A stretch of 64,000 nt of DNA from an uncultured Flammeovirgaceae bacterium (GCA_937883755.1 CAKZYA010000061.1:306121-370120); one strand, 5' to 3'; shown: positions 1-8,993, counted from the stretch's first letter. Notes: generated by a model from the letters alone, not told the origin. Translations and numbers: made by a program.

Positions 1-24
1 AAAAGTAGATTGACATTGGTAATC

Positions 25-801
25 ATGGTAAAGATCTATGGGCTATTTATTCTTTGGGTTAGTATGTTGTATCTGGTTCCACCAAAGGGGAAAATAGAAG
101 ACACGACCGATCCACCTGATGCTATCGAAATTATCCGGCGAGCTGATGAAAAACGCCGCGGCGAGACTTCTCAGGCCGAAATGACCATTTCTATTATTCG
201 CCCCACGTGGTCGAGAGAAATGCGGGTAAAATCCTGGTCGCTCGAAACGGACTATTCACTCATCCTGATTACGCACCCAGCCCGGGATGAAGGAACTGTG
301 TTTCTAAAACGGAAGCAGGAAATCTGGAACTGGATACCCTCTATTGACCGCAATGTGAAGCTGCCCCCGTCGATGATGATGCAGTCGTGGATGGGTTCCG
401 ATTTTACCAATGACGACCTCATCAAAGAATCCTCCATTGTGGAAGACTACACCCACAAGATTGTCGGCGATTCAGTCATCCTAGATCGTCACTGCTATAA
501 GATAGAGCTACTGCCCAAACCGGATGCCCCCGTGGTTTGGGGAAAAGTATACAGCTGGATTGACGAGCAAGATTATATGGAGCTGCGGGCAGAGATGTAT
601 GATGAAGACGGTTATTTGGTCAACAAAGTTGTGTTCTCGGATATTCGGCTGTTGGACGAACGATTATTACCGGCTAAGATGGAGTATATACCGGCGGATG
701 AAGTAGGGCATAAAACGGTGATTCAGTATCACGAAGTGGAGTACGATGTGCCGATTACTTCGCAGTTTTTTTCTTTACAAAATATGAAGCGAGTTCAGTA
801 A
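25..801 (+). CDS. LolA-like outer-membrane lipoprotein-sorting protein
   Basis: Protein of about 258 residues starting with a hydrophobic export segment (MVKIYGLFILWVSMLYLVP). The body has the features of the LolA-like 'outer membrane lipoprotein-sorting protein' family: an opening helix with ADEKRRGETSQAEM, then alternating beta strands carrying TWSREMRVKSWS, FLKRKQEIWNWIP and SWMGSDFTNDDL. Known members are periplasmic, with an open half-barrel that binds lipid-like cargo. It is the first gene of a unit that continues with two FtsX-type permeases and an ATPase, so it may carry cargo released by that transporter; this is inference. I chose the ATG at 25; an in-frame TTG at 10 is also possible. 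The cargo cannot be read from sequence. Confidence 0.8.
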   Translation: MVKIYGLFILWVSMLYLVPPKGKIEDTTDPPDAIEIIRRADEKRRGETSQAEMTISIIRPTWSREMRVKSWSLETDYSLILITHPARDEGTVFLKRKQEIWNWIPSIDRNVKLPPSMMMQSWMGSDFTNDDLIKESSIVEDYTHKIVGDSVILDRHCYKIELLPKPDAPVVWGKVYSWIDEQDYMELRAEMYDEDGYLVNKVVFSDIRLLDERLLPAKMEYIPADEVGHKTVIQYHEVEYDVPITSQFFSLQNMKRVQ

Positions 802-827
802 GTATAGACCTTCAACCTTGAACAGTG

Positions 828-2042
828 ATGTTAATAAAACTAGCCTGGCGTAACCTGTGGCGCAACCGACGCCGAACGTTCATCACCATGGCCTCCATTA
901 TTTTCGCGGTACTTCTGGCCGTCTCGCTAAATTCGGTTAAGGAAGGGGTATTGGAACGAATGCAAGAAAACGTAGTGAGCTTTTACACAGGAGCCGTACA
1001 AGTACATCAGCAGGGCTACTGGGACGATAAAACCATTGACGACACCTTTGTTTTAAGTGATTCATTAATACAAGATATTCTGGCACACGAAGAGGTAACT
1101 GCAGCCATTCCCCGATTAGAATCATTCGCTTTGGCTGCTTCCGATGAGTACTCAAAAGGTTGTATGGTGGTAGGGTTTGATCCTGCGGCCGAGCCGCTTG
1201 TCACCCGTCTTGACGAAAAACTGGTAGAAGGGCAGTATTTGGAAATGGAAGATCGAGCCGTGCTTTTATCCGTCGGGTTAGCTGAATACTTGAAGCTAGG
1301 GGTAGGTGATACTCTAGTGCTTATCGGACAGGGATATCACGGAGTGAGTGCCGCCGGAAAGTATTCTGTTCAGGGACTATTAGAGTTTGCTTCGCCTGAG
1401 CTCAACCGGCAAATGGTCTACTTACCCTTACCCGAAATGCAGTGGTTGCTAGGAGCTGATCAACGAGCTACCGCTCTCGTGTTGCAACTGCGGGATATTG
1501 ACCGTTCGTCAGCGGTTGCCCAAACGCTGGCAGCCACAGTAGGGAGCGATTACGAAGTAATGAATTGGCAAACGATGATGCCAGTGCTTGATCAGATTAT
1601 TGAGGGGGAGCGGGCCGAGAATGTCATCTTTTTACTGGTGCTTTACATACTGATCACCTTCGGTATTTTTGGTACGATTCTGATGATGACGGTAGAACGG
1701 CAGTATGAGTTCGGAGTGCTAGTGGCGATTGGCATGAAAAAATTCAAGTTGTCGTCGGTCATTATCTACGAGAATGTGTTCATTGCCATTTTGGGAGCGT
1801 TAGGAGGTTTGCTGTTGAGTATCCCAGTAGTCTTTTACTTCTATACCTTCCCGATTCGTATCACGGGGGAACGATCGGAATTCTACGAAAAATTTGGCTA
1901 TGAACCGATCTTTTATTTCTCTACCGAGCCGGCAATCTTTTATTCCCAAACGTTTGTAGTGCTGGCCATTGCTTTGGTGCTCTCGGTATATCCGATGATC
2001 AAGATTGGACGGTTAGACCCGGTAGCAGCTATGCGAAGCTAG
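828..2042 (+). CDS. FtsX/LolCE-type ABC transporter permease (first)
   Basis: About 404 residues. The start LAWRNLWRNRRRTFITM is the cytoplasmic helix and first membrane segment typical of FtsX/MacB/LolCE permeases. A periplasmic domain of about 220 residues follows, then three C-terminal membrane segments from about residue 265 (FLLVLYILITFGIFGTIL; ILGALGGLLLSIPVVFYFY; FVVLAIALVLSVYPM), with the family phrase 'ERQYEFGVLVAIGMKK' between them and a 'GRLDPVAAMRS' end. It lies 26 bp after the LolA-like gene. A GTG at 825 directly precedes the ATG used here. Paired with the next permease and the ATPase it should form a Lol-like transporter that extracts a substrate from the inner membrane; the substrate is unknown. 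Confidence 0.85.
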   Translation: MLIKLAWRNLWRNRRRTFITMASIIFAVLLAVSLNSVKEGVLERMQENVVSFYTGAVQVHQQGYWDDKTIDDTFVLSDSLIQDILAHEEVTAAIPRLESFALAASDEYSKGCMVVGFDPAAEPLVTRLDEKLVEGQYLEMEDRAVLLSVGLAEYLKLGVGDTLVLIGQGYHGVSAAGKYSVQGLLEFASPELNRQMVYLPLPEMQWLLGADQRATALVLQLRDIDRSSAVAQTLAATVGSDYEVMNWQTMMPVLDQIIEGERAENVIFLLVLYILITFGIFGTILMMTVERQYEFGVLVAIGMKKFKLSSVIIYENVFIAILGALGGLLLSIPVVFYFYTFPIRITGERSEFYEKFGYEPIFYFSTEPAIFYSQTFVVLAIALVLSVYPMIKIGRLDPVAAMRS

Positions 2043-2127
2043 GATTTAAACGAGAAGAGCTTATGATGGATATGCGCTATTCTAACCAATTAACTTTCAA
2101 TTATCTATTTTCAACTATCAATTGATT

Positions 2128-3342
2128 ATGTTATTCTTAGTAGCTTGGCGAAATATTTGGAGAAACAAACCCCGTAGCCTACTGGTGATGACTTCGGTAG
2201 CTTTGGGGCTATGGGCAGGGGCTTTCATCTTAGCCTACGTGTTCGGTATGATTGACCAGCGCCTGAATGATGCCATCGGTAACGAAATATCGCACTTGCA
2301 ATTACACCACCCGCAGTTCGAGCAAGACCAAGACCCTGGTTTTTTTATTCCTAATGGTGCGGATTGGGTAGACCGACTGGAAGAAAATGAGCAGGTACAA
2401 GCGGTCACCGGACGGGTGTTGGCCTACGGAATGGTAGCTTCGGCCAATAGTAGCACTGGGGGCAAATTAGTGGGACTTATACCGGAAGATGAACAAACTG
2501 TCACGGGATTACAAGACAAAATTGTGGAAGGAGACTATCTTGGTAACGATGATCGCAATAAGATTTTGCTCGGGGAGCAACTAGCCAAGAAACTGAAAGT
2601 AAAGCTGCGCTCCAAACTGGTGCTCACTTTTCAGGATACCAGTGGAACGATTGTGGCTGGAGCGTTTCGAGTAATGGGAATCTACAAAACGACCAATACT
2701 ACCTTTGATGAGACCAACATTTTCACCCGGGCGGAAGACGTACGGCAGCTGCTGGGTCTTGAGGGTGAGTACCACGAAATTGCGGTGCTACTCCAAGATC
2801 CCAATACCGTGGAAACTTTCGTTCAGAATCTTCAAGCCGAATCATCCTCTGTTCTAGTCGAATCATGGAAGACATTGGCTCCAGAACTAGGTTTCATGAT
2901 TGAGTCTCTGGATCAGTATATGGTTATTTTCATTGTCATTATTCTGTTGGCTCTGTCGTTCGGTATTGTCAACACTATGCTGATGGCGATATTAGAGCGG
3001 GTTCGGGAGATTGGTATGCTGATGGCCATCGGGATGAACCGAACGAGGCTATTTGGCATGATTACGCTGGAGACGCTGTTTCTGGTGCTGATCGCTAGTC
3101 CACTGGGACTGCTGTTGGCTTACCTGACTATTCAGTGGCTAGGCCGCTACGGATTGGATTTATCGGGCATTTATCAAGGCTACGCCGCTTACGGATTCCA
3201 GCCGATTATCTACCCTCATTTGGCTCCCATTTACTACGGACGCATGATGCTCATGGTCGCCATTGCCGCTATTCTAGCGTCTATTTATCCCAGTATTACC
3301 GCAATTAGGCTCAATCCGGTAACGGCTATCCGAAAAATATAA
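2128..3342 (+). CDS. FtsX/LolCE-type ABC transporter permease (second)
   Basis: About 404 residues, with the same architecture as the preceding gene but diverged: an N-terminal WRNIWRNKPRSLLVM helix, a first membrane segment, a periplasmic domain of about 230 residues, then three membrane segments with 'ILERVREIGMLMAIGMNR' and a final 'AIRLNPVTAIRKI'. Two different permeases of equal size with one ATPase is the LolC/LolE-LolD pattern rather than MacB, whose ATPase and permease are fused. An in-frame TTG at 2122 is less likely than the ATG at 2128. It is separated by 12 bp from the ATPase gene, so the two are cotranscribed. Confidence 0.85.
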   Translation: MLFLVAWRNIWRNKPRSLLVMTSVALGLWAGAFILAYVFGMIDQRLNDAIGNEISHLQLHHPQFEQDQDPGFFIPNGADWVDRLEENEQVQAVTGRVLAYGMVASANSSTGGKLVGLIPEDEQTVTGLQDKIVEGDYLGNDDRNKILLGEQLAKKLKVKLRSKLVLTFQDTSGTIVAGAFRVMGIYKTTNTTFDETNIFTRAEDVRQLLGLEGEYHEIAVLLQDPNTVETFVQNLQAESSSVLVESWKTLAPELGFMIESLDQYMVIFIVIILLALSFGIVNTMLMAILERVREIGMLMAIGMNRTRLFGMITLETLFLVLIASPLGLLLAYLTIQWLGRYGLDLSGIYQGYAAYGFQPIIYPHLAPIYYGRMMLMVAIAAILASIYPSITAIRLNPVTAIRKI

Positions 3343-3354
3343 AAGAGATAAACG

Positions 3355-4068
3355 ATGAACAATCACCAACCTATCATCCAGACCAAAAAAGTTACCCGCG
3401 TATACGACGAACTGGCTGTACCAGTGCGAGCGGTTGACGGTGTATCGCTCACGGTAGAAGCAGGGGAGTTCACGGCGTTGGTAGGACCCTCCGGATCGGG
3501 TAAAACAACCCTGTTAAACCTGATCGGTGGGCTTGATCACCCCACTTCCGGTAAAGTTTGGGTGAACGGAGTAGATATTTCGGCCATGAAGCGTAATAAG
3601 CTCATCGATTTTCGCCTGCATAATATCGGTTTCGTCTTTCAGGCGTACAACCTAATTCCGGTGCTTACCGCTAAAGAAAATGTAGAGTTTGTAATGCTGT
3701 TGCAGAAGCGTCCTAAGGAAGAGCGAGAGCGGCGCGTTCGTGAGTTATTTAGGGAAGTTGATTTGGAAGATCGGATGGATAATCGTCCTTCGGAATTATC
3801 GGGTGGCCAGCAGCAACGGGTGGCCGTGGCTCGAGCCTTGGCTTCTAAACCCAAGTTTGTACTAGCTGATGAACCTACCGCTAACCTAGATTCTAAATCG
3901 GCGGAAAACTTATTAGATATGATGGCTCGCCTCAACCAGGAAGAAAACATGACGTTCATTTTCTCTACGCATGACCAACGGGTGATTGATCGGGCTCGAC
4001 GAGTTGTTCAACTAGTTGACGGACAAATTAGCTCGGATGTAGCGCAAGAATCAGTTGTGGCTAGATAA
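3355..4068 (+). CDS. LolD/MacB-type ABC transporter ATPase
   Basis: 237 residues with all the expected nucleotide-binding motifs: Walker A GPSGSGKTT at about 44-52, Q-loop region FVFQAYNLIP, signature LSGGQQQRVAVARAL at about 147, Walker B VLADEPTANLD at about 168, and the switch histidine in FSTHD at about 203. Spacing and the DEPTANLD form are those of the LolD/FtsE/MacB subgroup, which serves FtsX-fold permeases. It should power the two permeases encoded just upstream. The stop is followed after only 3 bp by a 30-codon membrane microprotein. Confidence 0.92.
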   Translation: MNNHQPIIQTKKVTRVYDELAVPVRAVDGVSLTVEAGEFTALVGPSGSGKTTLLNLIGGLDHPTSGKVWVNGVDISAMKRNKLIDFRLHNIGFVFQAYNLIPVLTAKENVEFVMLLQKRPKEERERRVRELFREVDLEDRMDNRPSELSGGQQQRVAVARALASKPKFVLADEPTANLDSKSAENLLDMMARLNQEENMTFIFSTHDQRVIDRARRVVQLVDGQISSDVAQESVVAR

Positions 4069-4071
4069 CTT

Positions 4072-4164
4072 ATGGATGACTGGGTTTATGGTTTAGTCGC
4101 TATTATTTTGCTTACAGCGGGAGTGATTGCTTGGTGGATTGCTCAAGAAACTCCCAAAGAATAA
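4072..4164 (+). CDS. 30-residue single-pass membrane microprotein
   Basis: ATG at 4072 opens a 30-codon frame ending in TAA at 4162-4164. The product begins MDDWVYGLVAIILLTAGV, continues IAWWIAQETPKE, and is one predicted membrane helix with a short acidic N-terminus and a polar tail. The gene starts 3 bp after the ATPase stop and ends 5 bp before the most upstream ATG of the next gene. This tight packing, rather than homology, is the main evidence that it is real. It could be an accessory subunit of the ABC transporter, as known for other bacterial transporters with tiny membrane partners; that role is inference. No Shine-Dalgarno sequence is visible, which is usual in Bacteroidota. Confidence 0.55.
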   Translation: MDDWVYGLVAIILLTAGVIAWWIAQETPKE

Positions 4165-4169
4165 GAATT

Positions 4170-5390
4170 ATGGGCTCTCATGATGTCCGAAATGGAGTTA
4201 GACCACCAACTATGGTGATTTACACACCACTGATTATTATTTTGATAGTATGGCTGGAAGTGGTTTTAGTAATGCATCCAGCTTCTGCGCAAGAGGAGGA
4301 GTCTAAGATACAGTGGGCTTTACGTGGATACGTGAAAGACTTGGTTTCGGTGCAGCGTCTTAATGACGAGACCTACGTCGATAACTTGGTTCATAATAGA
4401 CTGAATCTTAGTGTTACCTTTAGTTCCTCCCTTTCAGCTTACGTAGAAGTACGAAACCGGATATTCACTGGCGATCTAGTCAAGACCATTCCTGGCTACA
4501 GTACTTTGATTGATGTGAATGACGACTACTTTGACCTTTCGGCTACCGTACTCGACCGAAAGGCCTGGGTGATCCATTCTATGATTGATCGGGCGTACGT
4601 AGAATGGTACTATAAACAATGGGAAGTACGAGCCGGTCGGCAGCGTATTAACTGGGGAAAAAACCTGGTATGGAATCCCAACGACTGGTTCAATGCGTAC
4701 TCATTCTTTGACTTTGATTACGAGGAGCGTCCTGGTAGCGATGCAATTCGTATCCGTCGGTATACCGGATTCGCTTCTAGTTTGGAAGTAGCAGCTAGTG
4801 TACACGAAGATTTTGACCAAATGGTAATGGCCGGACTTTGGCAGATCAACCGTTGGAATTACGATATTCAGTTTTTAGCCGGGAAGGTACGGGAGGATAT
4901 AGCTTTTGGTGTGGGCTGGGCAGGAAATTTATCGGATGCTAGCTTCAAAGGCGAACTTTCTTACTTTACCCCCTATACATCTTCCATCCAAAATGCAGCA
5001 TTTTCGGCTTCCTTATCGACGGATTACTCCTTTGAAAGCTCACTGTATTTACATGGTTCATTGCTGTTTAACAGCGACGGATCAAACGATCCACCGGTAA
5101 CCGGATTACTTACTGCATCCTCCGAGCGGCTTACGGCTCGCAGCCTATTACCGTATCGTTATTCCTTGTTTGAGCAAACTTCCTATCAAATCCACCCTTT
5201 GCTGACTGCCGGGGCTGCATTTATGTTCTTTCCCAGTGATCATGCGCTGTTCATTAATCCTACCCTCACCTGGTCTGTATGTCCCAACTGGGACATAGAT
5301 ATCGTAGGACAAATTTTCCTCGACGAGTTTGAAGAAGAGTATCAAGCAGTCGCTAAACTTTTGTTTTTCCGGGCGAAGTGTAGTTTCTGA
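4170..5390 (+). CDS. Putative outer-membrane beta-barrel protein
   Basis: About 406 residues. An N-terminal hydrophobic segment (MVIYTPLIIILIVWLEVVLV) ending near HPASAQ is a signal peptide. The mature part alternates short amphipathic strands rich in aromatic residues and ends with 'YQAVAKLLFFRAKCSF', so it should be a beta-barrel of about 14-18 strands. The segment GRQRINWGKNLVWNPNDWF resembles alginate-export and DUF1302-type barrels, where an arginine-rich strand precedes 'NWG...NP.D'. I do not recognise a specific family. As last gene of the LolA/LolCDE-like unit it could be the outer-membrane end of the same route. ATG at 4170 is used; ATG at 4212 gives a more compact signal peptide. 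Confidence 0.6.
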   Translation: MGSHDVRNGVRPPTMVIYTPLIIILIVWLEVVLVMHPASAQEEESKIQWALRGYVKDLVSVQRLNDETYVDNLVHNRLNLSVTFSSSLSAYVEVRNRIFTGDLVKTIPGYSTLIDVNDDYFDLSATVLDRKAWVIHSMIDRAYVEWYYKQWEVRAGRQRINWGKNLVWNPNDWFNAYSFFDFDYEERPGSDAIRIRRYTGFASSLEVAASVHEDFDQMVMAGLWQINRWNYDIQFLAGKVREDIAFGVGWAGNLSDASFKGELSYFTPYTSSIQNAAFSASLSTDYSFESSLYLHGSLLFNSDGSNDPPVTGLLTASSERLTARSLLPYRYSLFEQTSYQIHPLLTAGAAFMFFPSDHALFINPTLTWSVCPNWDIDIVGQIFLDEFEEEYQAVAKLLFFRAKCSF

Positions 5391-6009
5391 AAATCTGCGG
5401 TTAGAAGCTAGAGGTAATTACTGAAAACAGGTGTGTTTTTAAGTGTAATTCGCTTTTCTTAGTACGTTCTTATCACCTGCCTAGTTAGGCGTTGTATCCG
5501 AAGCCGAAAGAGGCGAGGATACAATGAGGTTAGCTAAAACCACTTGTAGTCTGGGGTTCCCTCAAAGAGCAGAGCACTAATCACAAGAGCCACTAGCCCG
5601 ATAACCCTCAACAAACTATAGTTAGAGAGCTAATGTTAAGTCTGTCGCGCTATCATTTTAAACAATAATCAGTCTGTAATGAACCGTTTTATATTGATAT
5701 GCATTGTGTGAGCTGTTCTTTTCAAAAAATATTGTGCGTCCGATAAAAGGGGCAGTCTACAATCTCGCAGCTATTGAATACACCTGATGTAGATGGTCAG
5801 ATTTGGGCAACTTGTAGAAGGGCGAATTTTGCACACTTTAATTAGCTTGTTTCGTTGAAGCTTTTTGCTGGTCTGATCCCATTTTTCTCTTTAGTCTGTA
5901 TTGGATAATAGAAGGACGTCCACACCACAATAGAATTGAAATATTTATATACTTGAAAGCGATGAGTGGTTCAGGATGCTCTGAATCGTACTACAGTGGA
6001 ATTGCCAAT
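5391..6009. other. Intergenic region between two convergent genes
   Basis: About 620 bp between the barrel gene and the convergent RND gene. It holds a hairpin at 5492-5524 and, on the minus strand at 5534-5614, a short open frame without ATG encoding a hydrophobic tail (VIGLVALVISALLFEG, ending PDYKWF), which may be a gene remnant. Nothing else was recognised, and no clear T-tract terminator for either flanking gene. Confidence 0.4.
5492..5524. repeat. Hairpin-forming inverted repeat
   Basis: TTGTATCC at 5492-5499 is exactly complementary to GGATACAA at 5517-5524. Inside, GCC and AGGC can extend the pairing. Just upstream a second small stem, GCCTA-GT-TAGGC, lies at 5479-5490. No T-run follows on either strand, so this is not a textbook terminator; an RNA processing element or a repeat-unit remnant is possible. 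Confidence 0.4.
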
Positions 6010-8244
6010 CTAACGTTTGCCTCCGAATAAAATATCCATGAGTGCTGGTAAAAAGGTAGTGAAAGAAAGCAAAGCCCCACTCACTGCCGTAGCAATTAAT
6101 ATCCCGAAGTAGCGTACCGGTACCGCTGAGGCAAAGACCATAAGCCCAAAGCCACCAGCCAGTAGCAGACTGGTCACCAAGATGGCTTTACCCACCTGCC
6201 GGATGGTTCTCTCCATATTTTTGCTATGCGGGAGCCGCTCACGATCCAAGTAGTAGTGGTACACAAAATGAATGGTATCGTCTATGGTAATACCTAATAC
6301 CACGGCGGCAATCAGGGAAGTGGCAATGTCCAGCGAGATACCCGCCAGGCCCATTACGCCCAGGATCAGCAAAACCGGTAGCAGATTGGTTAAAAAGGCC
6401 ACCAGGCTAAGCAATACTTTACCTCTCAGCATCAGCAGCAGGAAAACAAGCACTAAACCCGCAGCAATGGCGAGGCTACGCTGTTGTGAAGTGACCACAT
6501 AGCCAACAATACCGGCATATAGCGGAATATATCCGGTAGGCCGTAAGTCCGCCGTGCTACCGTACACCTCTTGGCTCAATGCGTGAATCTGGGACAGCAT
6601 CACACTGAGTTCGCTTGTACTGACAACATCTCCACTCAGGATAAGTCGTCCCTTTTTTTCACCAGCAGGCAGCCAGCGCCTCACCAGACTACTGTCCCGT
6701 TCTAGAGCTTGTGCAGTGTAACGATCAACCAGCCTGGAATTCAGGCGATTACGCCACATAGGACCATACATGACGGGTAGCGTTCGGGTGTAGAGTTCAT
6801 GAAAGCCACTGGCACGCGTAATGCCTTCAATATCTGTGACCCGCCGGGCAAACTCGGCCGTTTTGATGAGTAACTCAGGACTGTTTACTACTGTAGAACC
6901 CTGTGTAGCATCCTCTGGATAGAGCATCATATCTATCGGAAAATATTGACCCCAGCGTTGTAAAATCTCCTGATGGTCTTCTATCACCGGATGCTCCTTG
7001 GGAAAATAGCCAAGAGTATAGGTGTTGGCATTCATCTGACTGACCCCATACCCCAGACCTACTACTGTCATCAGGTAAAAAGCCAGAATAGCATATTTCT
7101 TTTTTACCGAAAACCTAAATAACCGTAACAGCAGATTTTCTGCCCGTATCCCCAAGCTTGACTTTTCATAGCTGATGAGGGGCAGGAAAAAAAACGCCAG
7201 CACAAAACTCACTAACAGCGCCAGTGAGAGGCCAATTCCGACCAAAAGGCCAAACTGCCGTAAGATAGACAGGGGGGTAAACAAGAAGGAAGCAAAACCA
7301 GCCACCGTCGTAAGGGTGGTAAACAGACAAGGCCACCACACCCGCTTCAAAGCTGGTATAATGTCTTTCTGCCCCTGTGCCTTATAGTGGTTAAGTATAT
7401 GAATGATATCCAGCAAGCTAACAATAGTCAACAGAATGGGGGCAATAGAAGAAACCAGGTTAAGTGAGTACCCCAGGGCACCGTAGATACCCAATGCCAA
7501 CCAGAGCACTAGAAAAAATGTAGCCAGGTTGTAGATAACCACATAGAAATCTCGGTAGAGAACGAGCAAAAACAGCATGATCAGACCAACGCCACTTCCT
7601 AAAAAGAGCGCAAAATCCCGCTGAGTAAGGCTATTGAGGCCGGAGTAAATGACTGAACTTCCCCCCATGGATACATTTCTTTCTGGAAAATGTGTGAACA
7701 ATGCCTTCTCCACACCCTCTACAATTTCATCCATGCGGTGCTGTATGTCCGATAGGAATCCTAGCTGAACAATAAGTCGTAGACTTCTTCCTTTTTTATG
7801 GACAAAATTCCCAGTGACAAAGGGGGCTGATTGGTAAAAATTAGCTAGCGAATCATAAAACTGAGAGGTTTTCGGTAGGGGTTCGGGTAATGCAGGCGTG
7901 AAATAACGCCCGGCAGAAAGCCGAAAGGTATGGGCATTGGAGAGGGAATATACCTCTTCCACTCCTTCTATTTCTTTCATCTCACCGATACTTTCTTGCA
8001 TAGCTAGCAGTGTATTCCGGTTTATTACACCCGCGGTGTCATGGATAATGACCGTAATTACCTCGTCGCTGCCAAAAGACTGTTGGAAGTCCTGGTAAGT
8101 GCGCAGTAGCGGATCGTCTTCCACAAACCAAGACTCTATGGCATTGGTAATCTGTAGGGCTTGGGGTAGAAAGGGTGAAAAAAAACTACCGCTCAGCATA
8201 AGCAAACCGAGCCAAAGCCAGCGGTACTTCTGAAAAAATCGCAT
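6010..8244 (-). CDS. MMPL/RND-family transporter
   Basis: 744 residues with the RND layout in two halves: membrane segment 1 near the N-terminus, a periplasmic loop of about 190 residues, six membrane segments including SSIAPILLTIVSLLDIIH, a second periplasmic loop, and a final membrane block containing VVLGITIDDTIHFVYHYY. The 'GI..DD..H' and 'SLLDIIH' signatures mark the sterol-sensing-domain-like MMPL subgroup, which moves lipids or lipid-like molecules, rather than the larger (about 1,000-residue) multidrug AcrB type. The gene is convergent with the Lol-like unit. MMPL proteins often sit beside LolA-like proteins and a beta-barrel, so a shared lipid-export job is a reasonable inference. 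The substrate is unknown. Confidence 0.85.
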   Translation of the reverse strand: MRFFQKYRWLWLGLLMLSGSFFSPFLPQALQITNAIESWFVEDDPLLRTYQDFQQSFGSDEVITVIIHDTAGVINRNTLLAMQESIGEMKEIEGVEEVYSLSNAHTFRLSAGRYFTPALPEPLPKTSQFYDSLANFYQSAPFVTGNFVHKKGRSLRLIVQLGFLSDIQHRMDEIVEGVEKALFTHFPERNVSMGGSSVIYSGLNSLTQRDFALFLGSGVGLIMLFLLVLYRDFYVVIYNLATFFLVLWLALGIYGALGYSLNLVSSIAPILLTIVSLLDIIHILNHYKAQGQKDIIPALKRVWWPCLFTTLTTVAGFASFLFTPLSILRQFGLLVGIGLSLALLVSFVLAFFFLPLISYEKSSLGIRAENLLLRLFRFSVKKKYAILAFYLMTVVGLGYGVSQMNANTYTLGYFPKEHPVIEDHQEILQRWGQYFPIDMMLYPEDATQGSTVVNSPELLIKTAEFARRVTDIEGITRASGFHELYTRTLPVMYGPMWRNRLNSRLVDRYTAQALERDSSLVRRWLPAGEKKGRLILSGDVVSTSELSVMLSQIHALSQEVYGSTADLRPTGYIPLYAGIVGYVVTSQQRSLAIAAGLVLVFLLLMLRGKVLLSLVAFLTNLLPVLLILGVMGLAGISLDIATSLIAAVVLGITIDDTIHFVYHYYLDRERLPHSKNMERTIRQVGKAILVTSLLLAGGFGLMVFASAVPVRYFGILIATAVSGALLSFTTFLPALMDILFGGKR

Positions 8245-8846
8245 ACATGGGTTTTATAGGGCGAGGCCTGAAGTTACTGGCCTGTTCATGCTTATCAAAA
8301 TAACATCACCCTTCAGGCGATCTATTTTTGTTAGGTAAGTCGCAGTTATGTTTACTAAAGTATTATTGAAAGGAGTAGTAGATTAGACAGAAGAGAGAAT
8401 AGATAAAGCAATAAAACGAGTTGTTCTACTTATAAAAGAACTGTACTATACGTGTTTTCGCTACTCATTATTCTTACTTATTTTTAGCCCTATTTGATCT
8501 GGTGATTGATCTATACTTTAGCCTGATTATAAGCAAGTAACAAAGCTAGTATAAATAACTGATCTTCAGATTTCTGTATATGATTTGGTGAACTGCCACA
8601 CATATGGAATTGGTTCACTGAATAGTTCACCTCATTAATAGAAACAAATTGAACTAATTCGTATAGGTGAAATAATAGGTGTCAAGATACAGATTGGTTA
8701 GTTTTGGTACAAGTTAATGTATCCTAATTTTACTACTTCACCTAAATGAGACAATTAGTATCTGATGTTTATTTGTCTCTTAAACTATTGGCTGGATTAT
8801 TATGTACCTGCCTTTCGGGTAAGCTCAAAGGGTTAATGACCTACCA
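8245..8846. other. Intergenic decayed DNA
   Basis: AT-rich DNA with no supportable gene. It presumably contains the promoter of the divergent RND gene near 8245-8350. A degenerate repeat copy lies at 8588-8712. A 35-codon frame at 8747-8854 (MRQLVSDVYLSLKLLAG...) is open but has no recognisable homology. Confidence 0.4.
8588..8712 (+). repeat. Degenerate dispersed repeat, full-length copy
   Basis: This segment begins GTGAACTGCCACACATATGG and contains GGTTCACTGAATAGTTCACC. It matches two pieces near 37.2-37.5 kb: its first part is about 80% identical to 37211-37258 and its second part about 78% identical to 37431-37530, by eye alignment. The outer GTGAAC and inner GTTCAC hexamers are inverted. 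The copies lie beside decayed genes, so it may be a remnant of a mobile element or a conserved non-coding unit. Confidence 0.5.
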
Positions 8847-8993
8847 TCAGTAATCAGTGCTGAAATCAGAAGTAGAGCTAACGGGGGAAGAATGAGAATC
8901 TACCACGCCCAATTTCGTTCTGTAGGCATGATTGTTTAGCCAGTTATTTATAAGTGTATACGCAATAGCCGCAGCAACTACGAAGCCGACCAT
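8847..8993 (-). pseudogene. C-terminal remnant of an FtsX-family ABC permease
   Basis: A 48-codon minus-strand frame (ATG at 8993, TGA at 8847) encodes MVGFVVAAAIAYTLINNW followed by LNNHAYRTKLG. This strongly resembles the last membrane segment and tail of the large MacB/FtsX-type permeases abundant in Bacteroidota, which typically read 'GF..A.PIAY..MN.WL..FAYR'. The rest of that family (about 750 residues) is missing upstream, where an in-frame TAA precedes the ATG. I therefore read it as a gene remnant. A genuine 48-residue membrane protein is the alternative. Confidence 0.45.

Noticed and set aside
3639..3959. A 106-codon minus-strand frame inside the ABC ATPase gene, and similar long antisense frames in other genes (for example 19408-19986 and 59822-60376).
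   Set aside because: They lie fully inside well-supported genes and have no domain signal; they are antisense shadows.
8747..8854. A 35-codon plus-strand frame starting MRQLVSDVYLSLKLLAG.
   Set aside because: It overlaps the permease remnant on the other strand and shows no recognisable family or operon context.
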